Part shown: positions 50,341 through 61,789 of the stretch, piece after piece
Position numbering within the stretch: the first letter of the stretch is position 1
Layout of the letters: each line of letters opens with the position of its first letter
DNA from: Tachypleus tridentatus
Taxonomy: Eukaryota; Arthropoda; Merostomata; Xiphosura; Limulidae
NCBI RefSeq assembly: GCF_004210375.1
Contig: NC_134825.1
Location: 72,345,558 to 72,409,557 of the forward strand
Length of the DNA stretch: 64,000 bases
Direction of reading: 5' to 3'
Program-made: the position numbers and the translations under genes
Notes under the pieces: model-generated
What the model saw: only the letters and a program-made list of their open reading frames with translations
What the model was told of the DNA's origin: nothing
The model's database searches: none

Positions 50341-50610
50341 TTTTTTTTGGGGAATTTCGCATAAAGCTACTCGAGGGCTATCTGTGCTAGCCGTCCCTAA
50401 TTTAGCAGTGTAAGACTAGAGGGAAGGCAGCTAGTCATCACCACCCACCGCCAACTCTTGGGCTACTCTTTTACCAACGAATAGTGGGATTGACTGTCAC
50501 ATTATACACCCCCACGGCTGGGAGGGCGAGCATGTTTAGCGCGACGCGGGCGCGAACTCGCGACCCTCGGATTACGAGTCGCACGCCTTACGCACTTGGC
50601 CATGCCAGGC
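50341..50610 (-). repeat. SINE-1 copy with perfect 12-bp target-site duplication
   Basis: Minus strand from the GCCTGGCATGGCCAAGTGCG head to GCTTTATGCGAAATTCC and a short A-rich end. Flanked by CTTTTTAAAGCA at 50,329-50,340 and 50,611-50,622. Confidence 0.96.
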
Positions 50611-50622
50611 CTTTTTAAAGCA

Positions 50623-51810
50623 AAATATATAAATAATAGTTATAAAGTTACAGAAACTCTGCTTATTTGTTTAATTCTTGGGGTTCCTTGGCTGAATATT
50701 CCACTCAAACTTTCAGCTTTTAACATTAACATTTATAAGGAGTACCCTTTTTGTGGTTTTCCCTAATATAAAACAAAATTGTTTAACGCTGAATTTCTTC
50801 TACCAAACCTATTACAAAAAAACAAACAGTACAATAATTAAACATAAGATAATGATTGAAAAAGATTTGATACAACACTGTACAGCCATTAAAATAGTAA
50901 TTTTAGTTATACAATTATTATAACTTGGCGTGACTATACACACGTAACAAAAGTGTTTGTGTAATAGTTACACATAATTAATTCTCAAACAGGTAAGTCG
51001 TTGAGAAAAACAACTCGCCTCCTTTCACTCCCTTTATGTTGAAATATGCTAATACTATTCGTGGTATTCCTGTTTGGATAAAAATAAACATATATTATCC
51101 CTAAATATCAAGAATATCAAATTAGCAGCTGTATGTTATGTAAATTATTCACGTGAGAAGCTAAGCTATTGATTCTTATCACTTCTGTTCTTTCCCTGAC
51201 ACTCATTAATCATTCAGCTCCAGTAAACTGAATCAGAACTTCGGAAGCCATAACTGAGTTTCGGAATCCTCATGATATTGAGCAAACATGCTAAAGCCAA
51301 ATAAATGCCAAACAATTAGCAGTGTGTATTTTTGTTCTACATTTTTGTTTTGTTTTGAGTCCAGCCTGAACTGTAACACATCTACACTTTAATTTCCACA
51401 TACATCTGATAATTTAACAAAACATTGCAACATGTTCGTTGTTTTGTCGTAATACTCTTATGGGTGTATTGATTTACATTTTAGTTCTGTCTGCCAATTA
51501 CTCTATCGGTCTGGAGTAAAACAAACAACAACACAGAATAATTAAAACATCAACAAATTTTTTGAAATGCGTATTTGAAATATGTGTATTTTGAAAATCG
51601 TTCAACAAAAGGAAACACTATTTTTAGGTTGTTCTTCTCTTAAATGTTAACATGAACAAAACTATCGTGTATTTCTTACAAACATTTATACATGCACGTA
51701 TATCTCATATATTTCTCCTCATGAGACTAATTTCGAACAATACTTGTGGCAAATCTACCAGTTTCTAACATTATAAACAAGATGAATCATTGTATATTTT
51801 ATCCTTATAG
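50623..51810 (+). other. Intron DNA just before exon 2
   Basis: I see no gene or bounded repeat in this stretch. Confidence 0.45.
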
Positions 51811-51873
51811 AATTACAAGAAACAAAACATCAGCCGAGCTCAAGAGACATAGAACAAAAAGAAAAGAAGGAAG
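51811..51873 (+). CDS. Single-pass membrane protein, exon 2 (cytoplasmic linker)
   Basis: Bounded by a TTATCCTTATAG acceptor and a GTATAT donor; 63 bp, entering and leaving in phase 1. With the G from exon 1 it reads ELQETKHQPSSRDIEQKEKK and one Glu, a hydrophilic segment following the membrane anchor. The open frame, the matched phases on both sides and the presence of splice signals support it, but the exon is short and has no motif. Confidence 0.6.
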
Positions 51874-52300
51874 GTATATGTCGCATTTTCTGTAACATTC
51901 AAATCTCTGGGTTATGTAGAAATATAAGCTGTTTCCTAGGTTATCGTATCATTTTAATGTGTTCAGCAGACAGTTCCCTGAGTTTCCAGTCTGGTGCACA
52001 ATACAACAGGAAGAACAGTCATAAACGTCCACTCTTGGCAATACATCTTATTTGCCAGCCAGGTCAGAATATCTATAAGAGGTCAACTGACCTATAGAAA
52101 TTAAGAATGCAAGTAGGGCCAAACTACTTCACCAGTTTGTCAAGTAGTGTCACCTACATGTTTGGAGATAAGGTTACTTTACAGTTATCACAGAAGGTTA
52201 TTATTTTAAACCACAGTACAGATTGTACACTAGAATATATAAGGCACGAGTAAACAGAATTATATCATATCAAAAATTCTTAAACTGTAGTTGTCTAAGC

Positions 52301-52930
52301 ATTATGTATACTTCTTAAATTGTTCTTACACAACAAGATATCTAAACTATGAATCAGAGTAAATGTGGTCATCCAGACATTATGTATACTTCTGAAATTG
52401 TGTTTACACAACAAGATATCTAAACTATGAATCAGAGTAAATGTGGTTGCCTAGGTATTATGTATACTTCTTATATTGTTCTTACATAACAAGATATCTA
52501 AGTTATGAATCAGAGTAAATGTGGTTGCCTAGGTATTATGTATACTTCTTATATTGTTCTTACATAACAAGATATCTAAGTTATGAATCAGAGTAAATGT
52601 GGCCATCCAGGCATTATGTATACTTCTGAAATTGTGTTTACACAACAAGATATCTAAACTATGAATCAGAGTAAATGTGGTTGCCTAGGTATTATGTATA
52701 CTTCTTATATTGTTCTTACATAACAAGATATCTAAGTTATGAATCAGAGTAAATGTGGCCATCCAGGCATTATGTATACTTCTGAAATTGTGTTTACACA
52801 ACAAGATATCTAAACTATGAATCAGAGTAAATGTGGTTGCCTAGGTATTATGTATACTTCTTATATTGTTCTTACATTACAAGATATCTAAGTTATGAAT
52901 CAGAGTAAACGTGGTTATCTAGACATTACC
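52301..52930. repeat. 78-bp tandem array, eight copies, dimeric higher-order pattern
   Basis: The unit starts ATTATGTATACTTCT and begins at 52,301, 52,379, 52,457, 52,535, 52,613, 52,691, 52,769 and 52,847, always exactly 78 bp apart, with a partial ninth at 52,925. Two monomer types exist: A (TGAAATTGTGTTTACACAAC, CTAAACTATG) and B (TTATATTGTTCTTACATAAC, CTAAGTTATG). Copies 2-8 run A B B A B A B. The linker also alternates (TTGCCTAGGT or CCATCCAGGC), making 156-bp dimers. Confidence 0.95.
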
Positions 52931-53549
52931 TTTGCTTCATGTAGCCTTGTCGACAGTTTATTCTTTGGCGCAATTCGATCTTCTTTAACGTGAAAGCTCT
53001 TGGAAACCCATAATAAATGTTGTAAAAAGTGAACAAAAACAATTAACAGCATTTCCATAGATATTATCATATATCATAGATTTACCTTGACATTATCATA
53101 CATTTCTCACGAGTAAATTCTCTTTGTACAACAACTTCGAAGGCCAAGCACCTGTGAAAAATTACTCTTAGCTGTCTACGTACACCGACATACAAGTACA
53201 GTTGCAGACGTGCTGTCGTTTTTAGTATATATTTTAATAGAATCAACAATCATTTAATAGAATATTAAATGAATATCACAATTTTTTTTACTTATCTCAA
53301 TGTCTCTTTTTTTTCTCTCCTGGTTACAGCATCTTAGATCATCGGTTTAACTTAATGTTCACGTTGCATAAGTTCAATACATTAAAGTTCTTTCACTTAA
53401 CTTTCTGCTTGGTTTATAAAATTAAACTGATTTAAGTCGTTGATGTTCAGCCTCTGTATCTCTGACATTATTGTGGATTCAAGTGGTCATTCTTGTCTAA
53501 TTTCTCGTCACTGAAGAGTTAATCAAAAACTCCAAACGTAAATGATCGT

Positions 53550-53662
53550 AACATAAAATGTTAGTCCTATATTGAACATAAAATGTTAGTCCTATATTGA
53601 ACATAAAACGTTAGTCCTATATCGTAACATAAAATGTTAGTCCTATATCGTAACATAAAATC
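53550..53662. repeat. 25/26-bp tandem repeat, about 4.5 copies
   Basis: Unit AACATAAAATGTTAGTCCTA plus TATTG or TATCGT begins at 53,550, 53,575, 53,600, 53,626 and 53,652. Two linker variants (25 and 26 bp) occur. Confidence 0.9.
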
Positions 53663-53737
53663 CATATTTCGTATGTGATTGATTAGATACACTCAATAAC
53701 AGTAACAGATTGAGCTCTAGTTTGATTGCTGTTAAAC

Positions 53738-53836
53738 TCAAATCCGCACAATGGGCTACCTGTGTCCTGCCTACAACGGGTATTCAAATTTTAATTTTAG
53801 TATCCTAAAGCACGCCGCTGAACCACTGGGGCAACT
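53738..53836 (-). repeat. SINE-2 copy
   Basis: Minus strand: GTTGCCCCAGTGGTTCAGCG, box B-like GAATACCCGTTG, GTAGGCAGGACACAGGTAGC, then a diverged tail. Confidence 0.65.
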
Positions 53837-55262
53837 ACTCGCAAGGAAAATTGTGTATTTAAAAGGTGTTTTAGAAATTGCACACATTTCAAAATAAGTA
53901 ATAAAACATCAAAGAGAGTTCTTTTCATGTTCCATACAAAAATTAGCGATTGATAAAAAAAAAATTATTTGTGTAGGCTGAAGAAACAGAGACCTTTTAG
54001 AAGAAGTGATACTGTAGGAGATAATAGTAACATCTGCCGTACGATATGAAGAACTCTCTCCAATGCTTCACTATCTAACTATACTTTATAGTGATGGCTT
54101 GTTAGTGTAATGATAAATAGAAGACTAGAAATATTGTAACTGAAGGTACCAGTTGACTTGGAACAGCTACATACTCTTACCTAAATGAGAAATAAACTCT
54201 CTCGGAGTATGTTTAGAAAGGTCGAGAAATCCAATGACGTATAAGTAAACCTCCAAGTAACATGTAATCACCGATGTTTTACTGCAAGCTATAGATACAT
54301 TTACCTATCATATCAACGAGTTTTATAATTCTCTGTAGTTTAATTGAAAAACTTTGAAACCTATAACGACTTCTTGCTTATGGTAAGATGACATCTTATG
54401 CGTTATAAAATGAAGGAGACCACTTGGTTTTGTTTGTGTTTATTAACCCTTACTTTGTTACAGAAACATTATAATAATTATTATTAACATTTCATTTGTA
54501 CATGAACACAAAAGTCTCACAAACATCTCACTAATATTGTCAGCATTTAGCCTGGTCAGTGAAACTTTACCTGTCATACTGAGGACAATATAAGGTTTGT
54601 AAACATGGCTAGTTACAGTAATAATCCGAAAGTAATAAAAGGTTAAAATAACAAAAAAACATTCAGAAAAGCCCATTTCTCTTATTGGAGAACCTGGTCT
54701 CTGTAATTATAATCCACACATTGGATTGCACTAAGATTACTCCATATTACAATACTTACCTTCGTTCAAAAGAATGTGGTCTATGCATTTACAATCAACA
54801 CATTGGATTACACTAATATTATCACTCCACACAAAACAATATTTGTTGTACGTTACACTGATTTTACTGAAATACAGCATGGGAAAAAATATATGTTTAG
54901 TTTTACTATAGTTTGATAACGTTTACCTCAAAACGAAGCCTTATTTAAGCTAAAATCTAGAATGATATACTTTGATGGCACAGATATGATATTCATAATA
55001 TGTATCATCCTATGATGTGATTCTATAAGAGTATTTATGTTATCGATCAGAGCTCCCGAGCGAAAGTAAATAAGAGTCTATAATAATATGTCAACACACT
55101 ATATCTTTTATATCCAGTGCTATTGAAGCCTTTTGTCCAATACCGGTGCTTTTCAGGCAGACTGGGATACGACAGATATGGTAGTGGTCTTCTTGACTTC
55201 TGTTTCTATTGGTTAATCGTTTGCTAACTACTATTAAAGGGTGAAATTGATTAAATTAGTAC

Positions 55263-55530
55263 GGTCCGGCCTGGCCAAGTGGTTAAGGTGCTCGGCTCGT
55301 AATCTGAAGGTCGCGGGTTCGAATTCGCATCACACCAAACATGCTCGCCCTTTCAGCCGTGGGGGTGTTATAATGTGAAGGTCAATCCCACTATTCGTTG
55401 GTAAAAGAGTAGCCCCAGCGTTGACGGTGTGTGGTTACGACGAGATGCCTCCCATCTCGTCTTAATCTGCTAAAATAGGGACGGCTAGTGCAGATAGGCC
55501 TCGTATAGCTTCGTATGAAATTCGAACCAA
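55263..55530 (+). repeat. SINE-1 copy, full length
   Basis: Head GGTCCGGCCTGGCCAAGTGG, box B GGTTCGAATTC. ATTAAATT occurs on both sides and may be a short target duplication. Confidence 0.92.
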
Positions 55531-55791
55531 TTAAATTGGTGAAGTGTAGTTTTTAATTTTATTATTGTTTATGTCACATTACACAACTAGGAGAAGGGTG
55601 TTTCAATATTGTAATTCATCTGTTTATTAGTTTTACCACCGTTTACTGTTAATAATTATATTATTGAGTTAACTTGCTCATTATTAATATTATATTTGTA
55701 TTGCTGTGTATTTTCTGAATATTGGATGGTTAAAGATTTATAATACAGAATGTAAGAAAGAAACATAGTTTTGTGCTCTTGTTTAATACAG

Positions 55792-55968
55792 AACTTTTTC
55801 AGCCCAGATATGAACGATTTTTATGGCCTATTGTATTTCCAGTTGATGTACTCAACTCACAATCTCTTGGCATGCGAGAGCAAATGCAAGGTGGAACTGG
55901 CAAATACGCCTTTGATAACCCGTACTTTCGACATGACGAAATCAAAGGAATGACACGGGGATTAAAAG
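55792..55968 (+). CDS. Single-pass membrane protein, exon 3 (cytoplasmic, NPYF motif)
   Basis: Acceptor TTTAATACAG, donor AAAAG|GTAAAA; 177 bp, phase 1 at both ends. It reads 58 complete codons with no stop. Visible parts: ELFQPRYERFLWPIVFPVD, then MREQMQGGTG, then YAFDNPYFRHDEIKGMT. FDNPYF fits the NPx(Y/F) type of PTB-domain or endocytic adaptor motifs found in cytoplasmic tails, with flanking tyrosines as possible phosphosites; this is inference. In-frame continuation past the donor ends in TAA at 56,007, so an unspliced form would add about a dozen residues. I do not recognise the family. Confidence 0.7.
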
Positions 55969-56582
55969 GTAAAACAAAAGTTGTACTTTTTATTCTAAAA
56001 AAAAAATAAATTCTTTTATGACGTTTTCTTGTCACGCATTTGAAACAAGTACAAACTTAATGCTGCTTGTAGAGTAGAAAAACTTGTGAATTTTGTTTAG
56101 TAACACTAAATACAAAGGTATAAGGCTTATACTATAAGCTAAAGTACATACAATTTAGGATTTTTGTATTAAAAGATTACTTTACAATCAAAATACAAAA
56201 GGTAAGCCGCGTTTAGTTGTTGTCTTCTTAGAACAGCGACAGTTATATAGCTATAACCACTTTTGTATTGCAACGGTAAAAACTTAATACATCTACGCTT
56301 GGCTTCGTTTGCATACTTAAATAATGTTTCTAGTGCAAAATAGTCTCACATTATTTTTATGCAGCGTTTTGCAAGTGACGTATGTAAAAGGCGAATAACA
56401 ACTAGCTAAAGGATACTAAGGAAATGATCCTCATAGTACTTAAGAAATTATTGACGAATAATGCTCTGTAAAATCCCTCTAGCGGTTTAGAAGAAAATTA
56501 GAAGTTCATTGAAACAAGAATTTCAGTTTAGATGGGTAGAATTAAATGTCAGGTCACTTCACAATGAGCTACTTTGTGTGGT

Positions 56583-56836
56583 TTGGTTTGGATTTCCCGG
56601 AAAGCTACATGAGGACTATCTGCGCTAGCCGTCTCTAATTTAGCAGTGTAAGACTAGAACAAAGGCAGTCATCACAACCCACCGCCAACTCTTGGGCTAC
56701 TCTTTTATCAACGAATTGTGGGATTGACTGTCACTTTATCACGCCTCAATAGATGAAGGGGCGAACATGTTTGGTGTGACGGGGATTGGAACTCGCGACC
56801 CTCAGGTTACGAGTCGAGTGCCTTAACCACCAGGCC
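56583..56836 (-). repeat. SINE-1 copy
   Basis: Minus strand GGCCTGGTGGTTAAGGCACT, box B-like GAGTTCCAATCCCC, a small deletion in the body near 56,668. Confidence 0.9.
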
Positions 56837-57061
56837 TAATGTATCTGTAACGTATTTAACGTTTTGTACTTGTGTTCGATACACTTTTGTTATTAAAGGC
56901 CGTAAAGAGTTTTCAACCTTGTGTGCCCGGTTGTTGTTCTGAGATTATCAGGTTTATGCCCCGTTACTGCCGAAAGGAAAATTTGCTCTCCGCTCTTTGG
57001 GACCGTGCAATCTTTATAAGAAAGAAGAATAAACTCCACCACCCGATTAGAATATATAACC

Positions 57062-57182
57062 CCACTCCAGTGGCACAGCGGTACTTTTATGGACTTATAA
57101 CGCTAGAAACCGGCTTTCTATACTCACGGCGGGCAGAGCACAAATAGCCCTTTGTGTAACTTTGTGCTTAACTAAAAACAAA
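57062..57182 (+). repeat. SINE-2 copy
   Basis: ACTCCAGTGGCACAGCGGTA, TTATAACGCTAGAAACCGG, CGGCGGGCAGAGCACAAATA, then TGTAACTTTGTGCTTAACTA. Best plus-strand example of the family. Confidence 0.85.
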
Positions 57183-57400
57183 TATAATATATAGCTCACA
57201 AATTGGGGCTCGTTCGTGTTGACAAGCTGTCTTTCTTCTACTCTATTACTTGAAATTTACTTTGTACATATAAATAAAGGTTAGAGACATAGCAGGATGT
57301 TCTTAATTAAACTTATGGTAAAAGGTTAAAACTCGCATAATGTGTAAAATAATTTCTGTCCTGAGGTCTTTTACTTTCTTCGCTTCATAAATACTATGTT

Positions 57401-57641
57401 TGTTTGTTTTGTTTTGAATTTCGCGCAAAGCTACACGAGGGTTATCTGCGCTAGCCATCTCTAATTATCAGTGTAAGACTAGAGGGAAGACAGCTAGTCT
57501 TCACCATTTCCTGCCAACGATTAGTGGGATTGACTATAACATTATAACGCCCACACGGCTGAAAGGGCGAGAATTTTTGGTGTGACGGAGTTTCGATCCC
57601 GTCATCCTCGGGTTGCGAGTCGAGCGCCGTAACCATGGGGC
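57401..57641 (-). repeat. SINE-1 copy with body deletion
   Basis: Standard tail and body, but the GTTGGTAAAAGAGTAGCCC portion is lost near 57,507-57,518. Head end CCATGGTTACGGCGCTCGAC. Confidence 0.9.
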
Positions 57642-58199
57642 ACAGAATGATCAAAGTAACCTTGAAATCAAGCATTAAATAACTATATTTGTCTTGTGTT
57701 CGTTTTCCCAAGAAACTTGTTTCTTGAACGTCTGATTCATTTAGCTTTAGGCAGTTTTCCGCGGCTCTAAACTAATAGGTTTTATTTTTGCTGACACATT
57801 GTTAGATATACAAGTCTGTCTGCTTCTCCTTGGACCTAACCATTAGCAAACTGGAAGAACAACAAATGAGTAAAACTAACATGCGTAGAAACACAAATCA
57901 TGAACCACCTTGATTTAGAAGTTAAATTTAATTTAAAAAAAATAGAGACAGGCAAAACAGGAAATTCCAGATATTGTGCTGTTATAATTTTGAATCCGAT
58001 ACCTTAAAATGTTAAATAATACTCAAAACAAAAACTCTGCATGGTTTATTTAATAAGAACAGAGGAAAACTCGTTTTTCACGTACGAGGCATTTTTTTAG
58101 CTCTTATATTTTGTATTTTAATTCACAATTTATAAATTGTACTGACAATGCTATGTATTCAGATTAATTAAAACTGTTAAGTGATTACTGTCATTGACG

Positions 58200-59955
58200 T
58201 TAGGTGTTTTCGGGTTTTTCTTTCTATAGACCAGGAAGAGTCAGGCTCGCTTGGATCTCTTCCTTCGACGTTAGGTGCTCTCTTTCGCGAGATTTGGGTG
58301 ATCGTATGTAACCTGTAAGGTCAGGTGCTCTTTGACCTCTTCCTCCTTTCTTGGCTTTCATGATCATGCAGCGTAGGTTGATATGGCTACTTTAGGGTCA
58401 GAGTGGTCTGAGTTTATTCTGACCCTTTTATATACTAAAATATACTAAATATACTAGTTTCGTATATTTATCGATATTATTTGCCCTATCAATAGGAAGT
58501 CTAGTTTCATGGTGACCTCTTTTTCTTTCTCCTTCTTATATATATGCATATATTAATTATTATTATTTTTTATTTTAATTTACTTTTGTATTTAAAATAT
58601 ATGTTGATTGGGGAGAGATGTTTAGGACTATCTTCATCATGTATGCAGTACCTATATAGCTCGCATAATAATTAATTTTTCATCCAATTTTTTTATCAAA
58701 ATAAGTTATTGTACTGCGTAGGAGTCTATCTATTATCGTTGGTATGTTTGAATATTTGTGTATGAGTTTAGATGACGTTGTTCTGAGAACTCTGTATGTT
58801 GTTGTGAGGAGTGTGTTTTGGATTGTTTGTTGCTTGGTTTTGATTATTTTGTCACTTACAGTAATTCAAGTTGGAGCTGCATAGTCGATTACTGGTCTAA
58901 TGTATGTTTTGTACATTTTTAGTATATTGTCTGTTGATGCTTCACTGTACTTGCCAGTTAGATTCTTAAGATAGTTTGTTCTTCCCCAGATTTTACTTTT
59001 AATTTCATTTAAATAATTAATCCATGTTAATTTTGAGTCATAGGTTAGACCGAGAAATTTTGACGATGTGGCAGTTTGAAATAGTGTTCCATTCATATAT
59101 ATTTCCAGTTGTACTTTTTTGTGCTTTGTCAGTTTGGTAAGTACGATTAGTTGTGTTTTTGCTGTATTTATTTTTATTCTACATTTTTGGCAGTATTCAC
59201 GTATTCTATGTAATTGTGGTTGTAAGTTTGTGCCTGTTATTGCTGATGTTGGAGTACTTTTCCAGACTGCCACATCATCAGCGAGCTGTGAGAAGAATTC
59301 GTGATTAGGATCTTTCAGTGGCATATTGTTTACATACATGATGAAGAGTATAGGGCTAACCACCCTCCCTGACGGACACCTGTTTCTGGAGTGAAGTACT
59401 CAGAAAAGGTTCCCTCATTTATTCTACATTTTCTGTTTTCCAAAAAGTTAGATAACCAACGAATAGTTCCACGCGGTAGTCTCATTTCATGCATTCGGCG
59501 ACAGTGCATTGTTTTTTATTAAAGCTATCTATTATCTTTTCAGTTAGTCTGACTAAGTGGTCAGTTGTTTGTCTAAATTTTCTGAAGCTATTTTGTTCTT
59601 CAGGCAATTTAGAGGTTATTTCCAAGTATGTGGAGAGTCTATTACTAATTATGCTTTCTAAAATTTTGTCTACACAGCTGGTCAGGCTGATTGGTCGGTA
59701 GCTATTAGGTTTATTGGCTGGCTTTCCTTCCTTATGGAACATTAATATATTAGCATGCTTTCAAGAAACTGGTGTGCATATAGAGGATAGTGATAAGTTG
59801 AAAAGTGCTTTTAAGTGGTCAAACAACTTCGGAGTGCTCTTTTTGAGGAGGATGACTTGTATCTCATCTTCACCCGGAGATTTGTTTTTTTGTGTTTTTT
59901 ATTGCTTCACAAGTTCATGTATAGATATATCTTTAACTTTAGGTGCGTAGAGTTA
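58200..59955 (-). pseudogene. Second jockey-like LINE, reverse transcriptase relic with 3' region
   Basis: On the minus strand the RT reads in order: KNKSPGEDEIQ (about 59,880), KPNSYRPISLTSCVDKILE (about 59,710), SPILFIMYVNNMPLK (about 59,355), FFSQLADDVAVW with the ADD catalytic pair (about 59,285), KFLGLTYDSKLTW (about 59,060), TYIRPVIDYAAPT (to 58,866), and then, after one stop, TLLTTTYRVLRTTSSKLIHK and ITYFDKKI to about 58,680. No endonuclease or ORF1 is present, so it is 5' truncated at about 59,955, where a SINE-1 abuts. The run from 58,620 to 58,200, with repeated AGGTGCTCT, is presumably its 3' UTR. It is a different family from the LINE at 16-19 kb. A frameshift at about 59,380 and stops make it inactive. 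Confidence 0.8.
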
Positions 59956-59956
59956 T

Positions 59957-60220
59957 GTTTGTTTGTTTGAAGTTCGCGCAAAGCTACATTAGAGCTGTCT
60001 GAGCTAGCCCTTCCTAATTTAATAGCAAAAGACAAGAGGGAAGGCAGATAGTCATCACCACCCCACCGCCAATTCTTAGGCTACTTACTCTTTTACCAAA
60101 GAATAATGGGATTGACTGAAACTGTATAACGCCCTCACGGCTGACAGGGTGAGAATGTTTAGTGAGGCAGGGATACGATTTCTTGACCTTTAGATTACGA
60201 GTCAAGCATCCTAACAACAT
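59957..60220 (-). repeat. SINE-1 copy abutting the LINE
   Basis: Minus strand: a diverged head (ATGTTGTTAGGATGCTTGAC), standard body and tail CTTTGCGCGAACTTCAAACA. Confidence 0.88.
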
Positions 60221-61190
60221 GTATGTAGACTTCTGAACGAATCTGATAGTCCTGTTTTAACGATTACAAAGTTAAACCTATTCCATAATACGTGATACTT
60301 ACCAAACACCACCAGTATGTTACATATTATAATAAATCTCTGATGGATCTCCGATTTTTTATGTAACGTACACTACGTATCAAGGTTTCGGATATCTCGA
60401 AATTCAGTTTCAATTTAGAAATTAATTGAATATCAATGTGTATCAAATTTATGATATTTGCCAACAAGACTGATTCACATAATATTCTTTCTTAACACAA
60501 ATATATTTTAATATACAAGATCAACACAATTTATAATAATGGTTATTACAAATAATTATTCATATACAGACATTTTGCACTTTCACAAACGATATTCAGT
60601 CTTATATCTGGTATGGAACTGAATATTTTAACAATAGTCCAAGTCTACGAAGCGCAAATTACTTTAGGCTGATCCATAGATGGACTTCGCTTGACGGAAA
60701 CGATAAGCTAGCTCTGTTTTCACACTAAGATGTTTTTTTTCATCTGAAGTTATGCGATAACTGAGTAGAAATACTGACGTCTGAAGTTGAACGGTTCATA
60801 ATGTTCGAACTCCGTAAACATTCCTGGTCAAATATCCGTAGTTTTCCGATTAATAAGCGTTAATCACGATTATAGCTTCCTAGACTTCTAGCACGCTGGC
60901 TGTAGCGACCAAACTATTCTACTACTGCCTTTTGGCACGTCTTGCGATAGCTAAATTGTATATACTTAATAGACAAGGTTCTGGAAAGTTAAAATAATAT
61001 TCTTAGATAGGCTAGTACTTTCATAAAACACATATAGTTTATTCTTGCATTCGAAAATCTTGCACAAATTTAGAGAACAGGCGGCACTTGCGCAATACAC
61101 ATTACATGCATTACACTGAAACCAACATAGATATCAATATAAGTGTATAACAGTAGAAACGTTACACCTATCTCCTTAGATAAATTACAT
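60221..61190. other. No recognisable gene or repeat
   Basis: CpG-normal sequence that differs in texture from the surroundings around 60,500-60,960. It could be an LTR or internal part of the nearby Ty3/gypsy fragment, but I found no paired repeat to show this. Confidence 0.35.
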
Positions 61191-61212
61191 ATATATATAT
61201 ATATATATATAC
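61190..61212. repeat. (AT)n microsatellite
   Basis: About eleven AT units, immediately at the tail end of a SINE-1. Confidence 0.9.
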
Positions 61213-61485
61213 TTGTTTGTTTTTGAACTTCGCGAAAAGCTACACAAGGGTTATCTGCGCTAGCCGTCCCTAATTTTGCAGTGTAAGACTAGTAGGAAGG
61301 CAGCTAGTCATCACCATCCACCGCCATCTCTTGAGCTACTCTTCTACCAACGAATAGTGGAATTGACCGTCACATTATAACGCCTCCACGGCTGAAAGGG
61401 CGAGCATGTTTGGTGCGACGGGGATTCAAACCCGCAACCCTCAGATTACGAGTCGAACGCCTTAACCCACCTGGCTATGCCAGGC
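61213..61485 (-). repeat. SINE-1 copy, full length
   Basis: Minus strand from AGCCTGGCATAGCCAGGTGG, box B-like GGGTTTGAATCCCC, to CGAAGTTCAAAAACAAACAA. Confidence 0.93.
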
Positions 61486-61662
61486 TGGCAGCTAGTCATT
61501 ATCACCCACTGCCAACTCTTTTAACTGCTCCTTTGCCAACGAATAGTAGGATTGACTGTCACATTATAATGTCCCAAGGTTGGGACGGCGAGCGTGTTTG
61601 GTGTGACGGTAATTCGATCTCGCGACCTTGAGATTACGAGTCGAGCGCCTTCATGCTGGGCC
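61486..61662 (-). repeat. SINE-1 copy lacking tail, fused to the preceding copy
   Basis: The minus strand starts GGCCCAGCATGAAGGCGCTC, has box B-like GAATTACCGTC, and stops in the body at GACTAGCTGCC, directly at the head of the copy at 61,213-61,485. The two form a head-to-tail dimer with one tail. Confidence 0.88.
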
Positions 61663-61789
61663 TTATATACATACATTGATCAATACATTAAATACAATAC
61701 ATTCTCAAAGTATTACACAATTTCAAAAACTTTGACAGTACATAACCCAATCAAAACAAGTAACCTAATGCTTGTATTATTTTATAGCA

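Larger units (their letters stand above)
34771..51810 (+). other. 17-kb intron 1 of the membrane-protein gene
   Basis: The donor is at 34,414 and the acceptor ends at 51,810. The intron contains the SINEs, hAT relic, DDE scrap and small palindrome listed separately. Stretches with nothing recognisable: 36,100-36,420, 39,320-40,920, 42,060-43,040 (apart from a TA run at 42,412-42,430 and a phrase near 42,650-42,720 like arthropod LINE 3' ends), 43,310-45,400, 46,320-46,930, 47,130-47,760, 48,040-48,850 and 49,400-50,340. Confidence 0.5.
51874..55791 (+). other. Intron 2 of the membrane-protein gene
   Basis: Besides the two tandem arrays and SINEs listed, 51,900-52,270, 52,940-53,540 and 53,840-55,260 show nothing recognisable. 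Confidence 0.5.

Noticed and set aside
52301-52930. CRISPR-like array
   Set aside because: Units are contiguous 78-bp tandem copies without unique spacers, in a eukaryotic intron.
55799-56035. Minus-strand open frame of 78 codons
   Set aside because: Shadow of membrane-protein exon 3; the plus strand has matching splice sites and phase.
59119-59950. Plus-strand open frames of 61-78 codons
   Set aside because: Antisense shadows of the reverse transcriptase relic on the minus strand.
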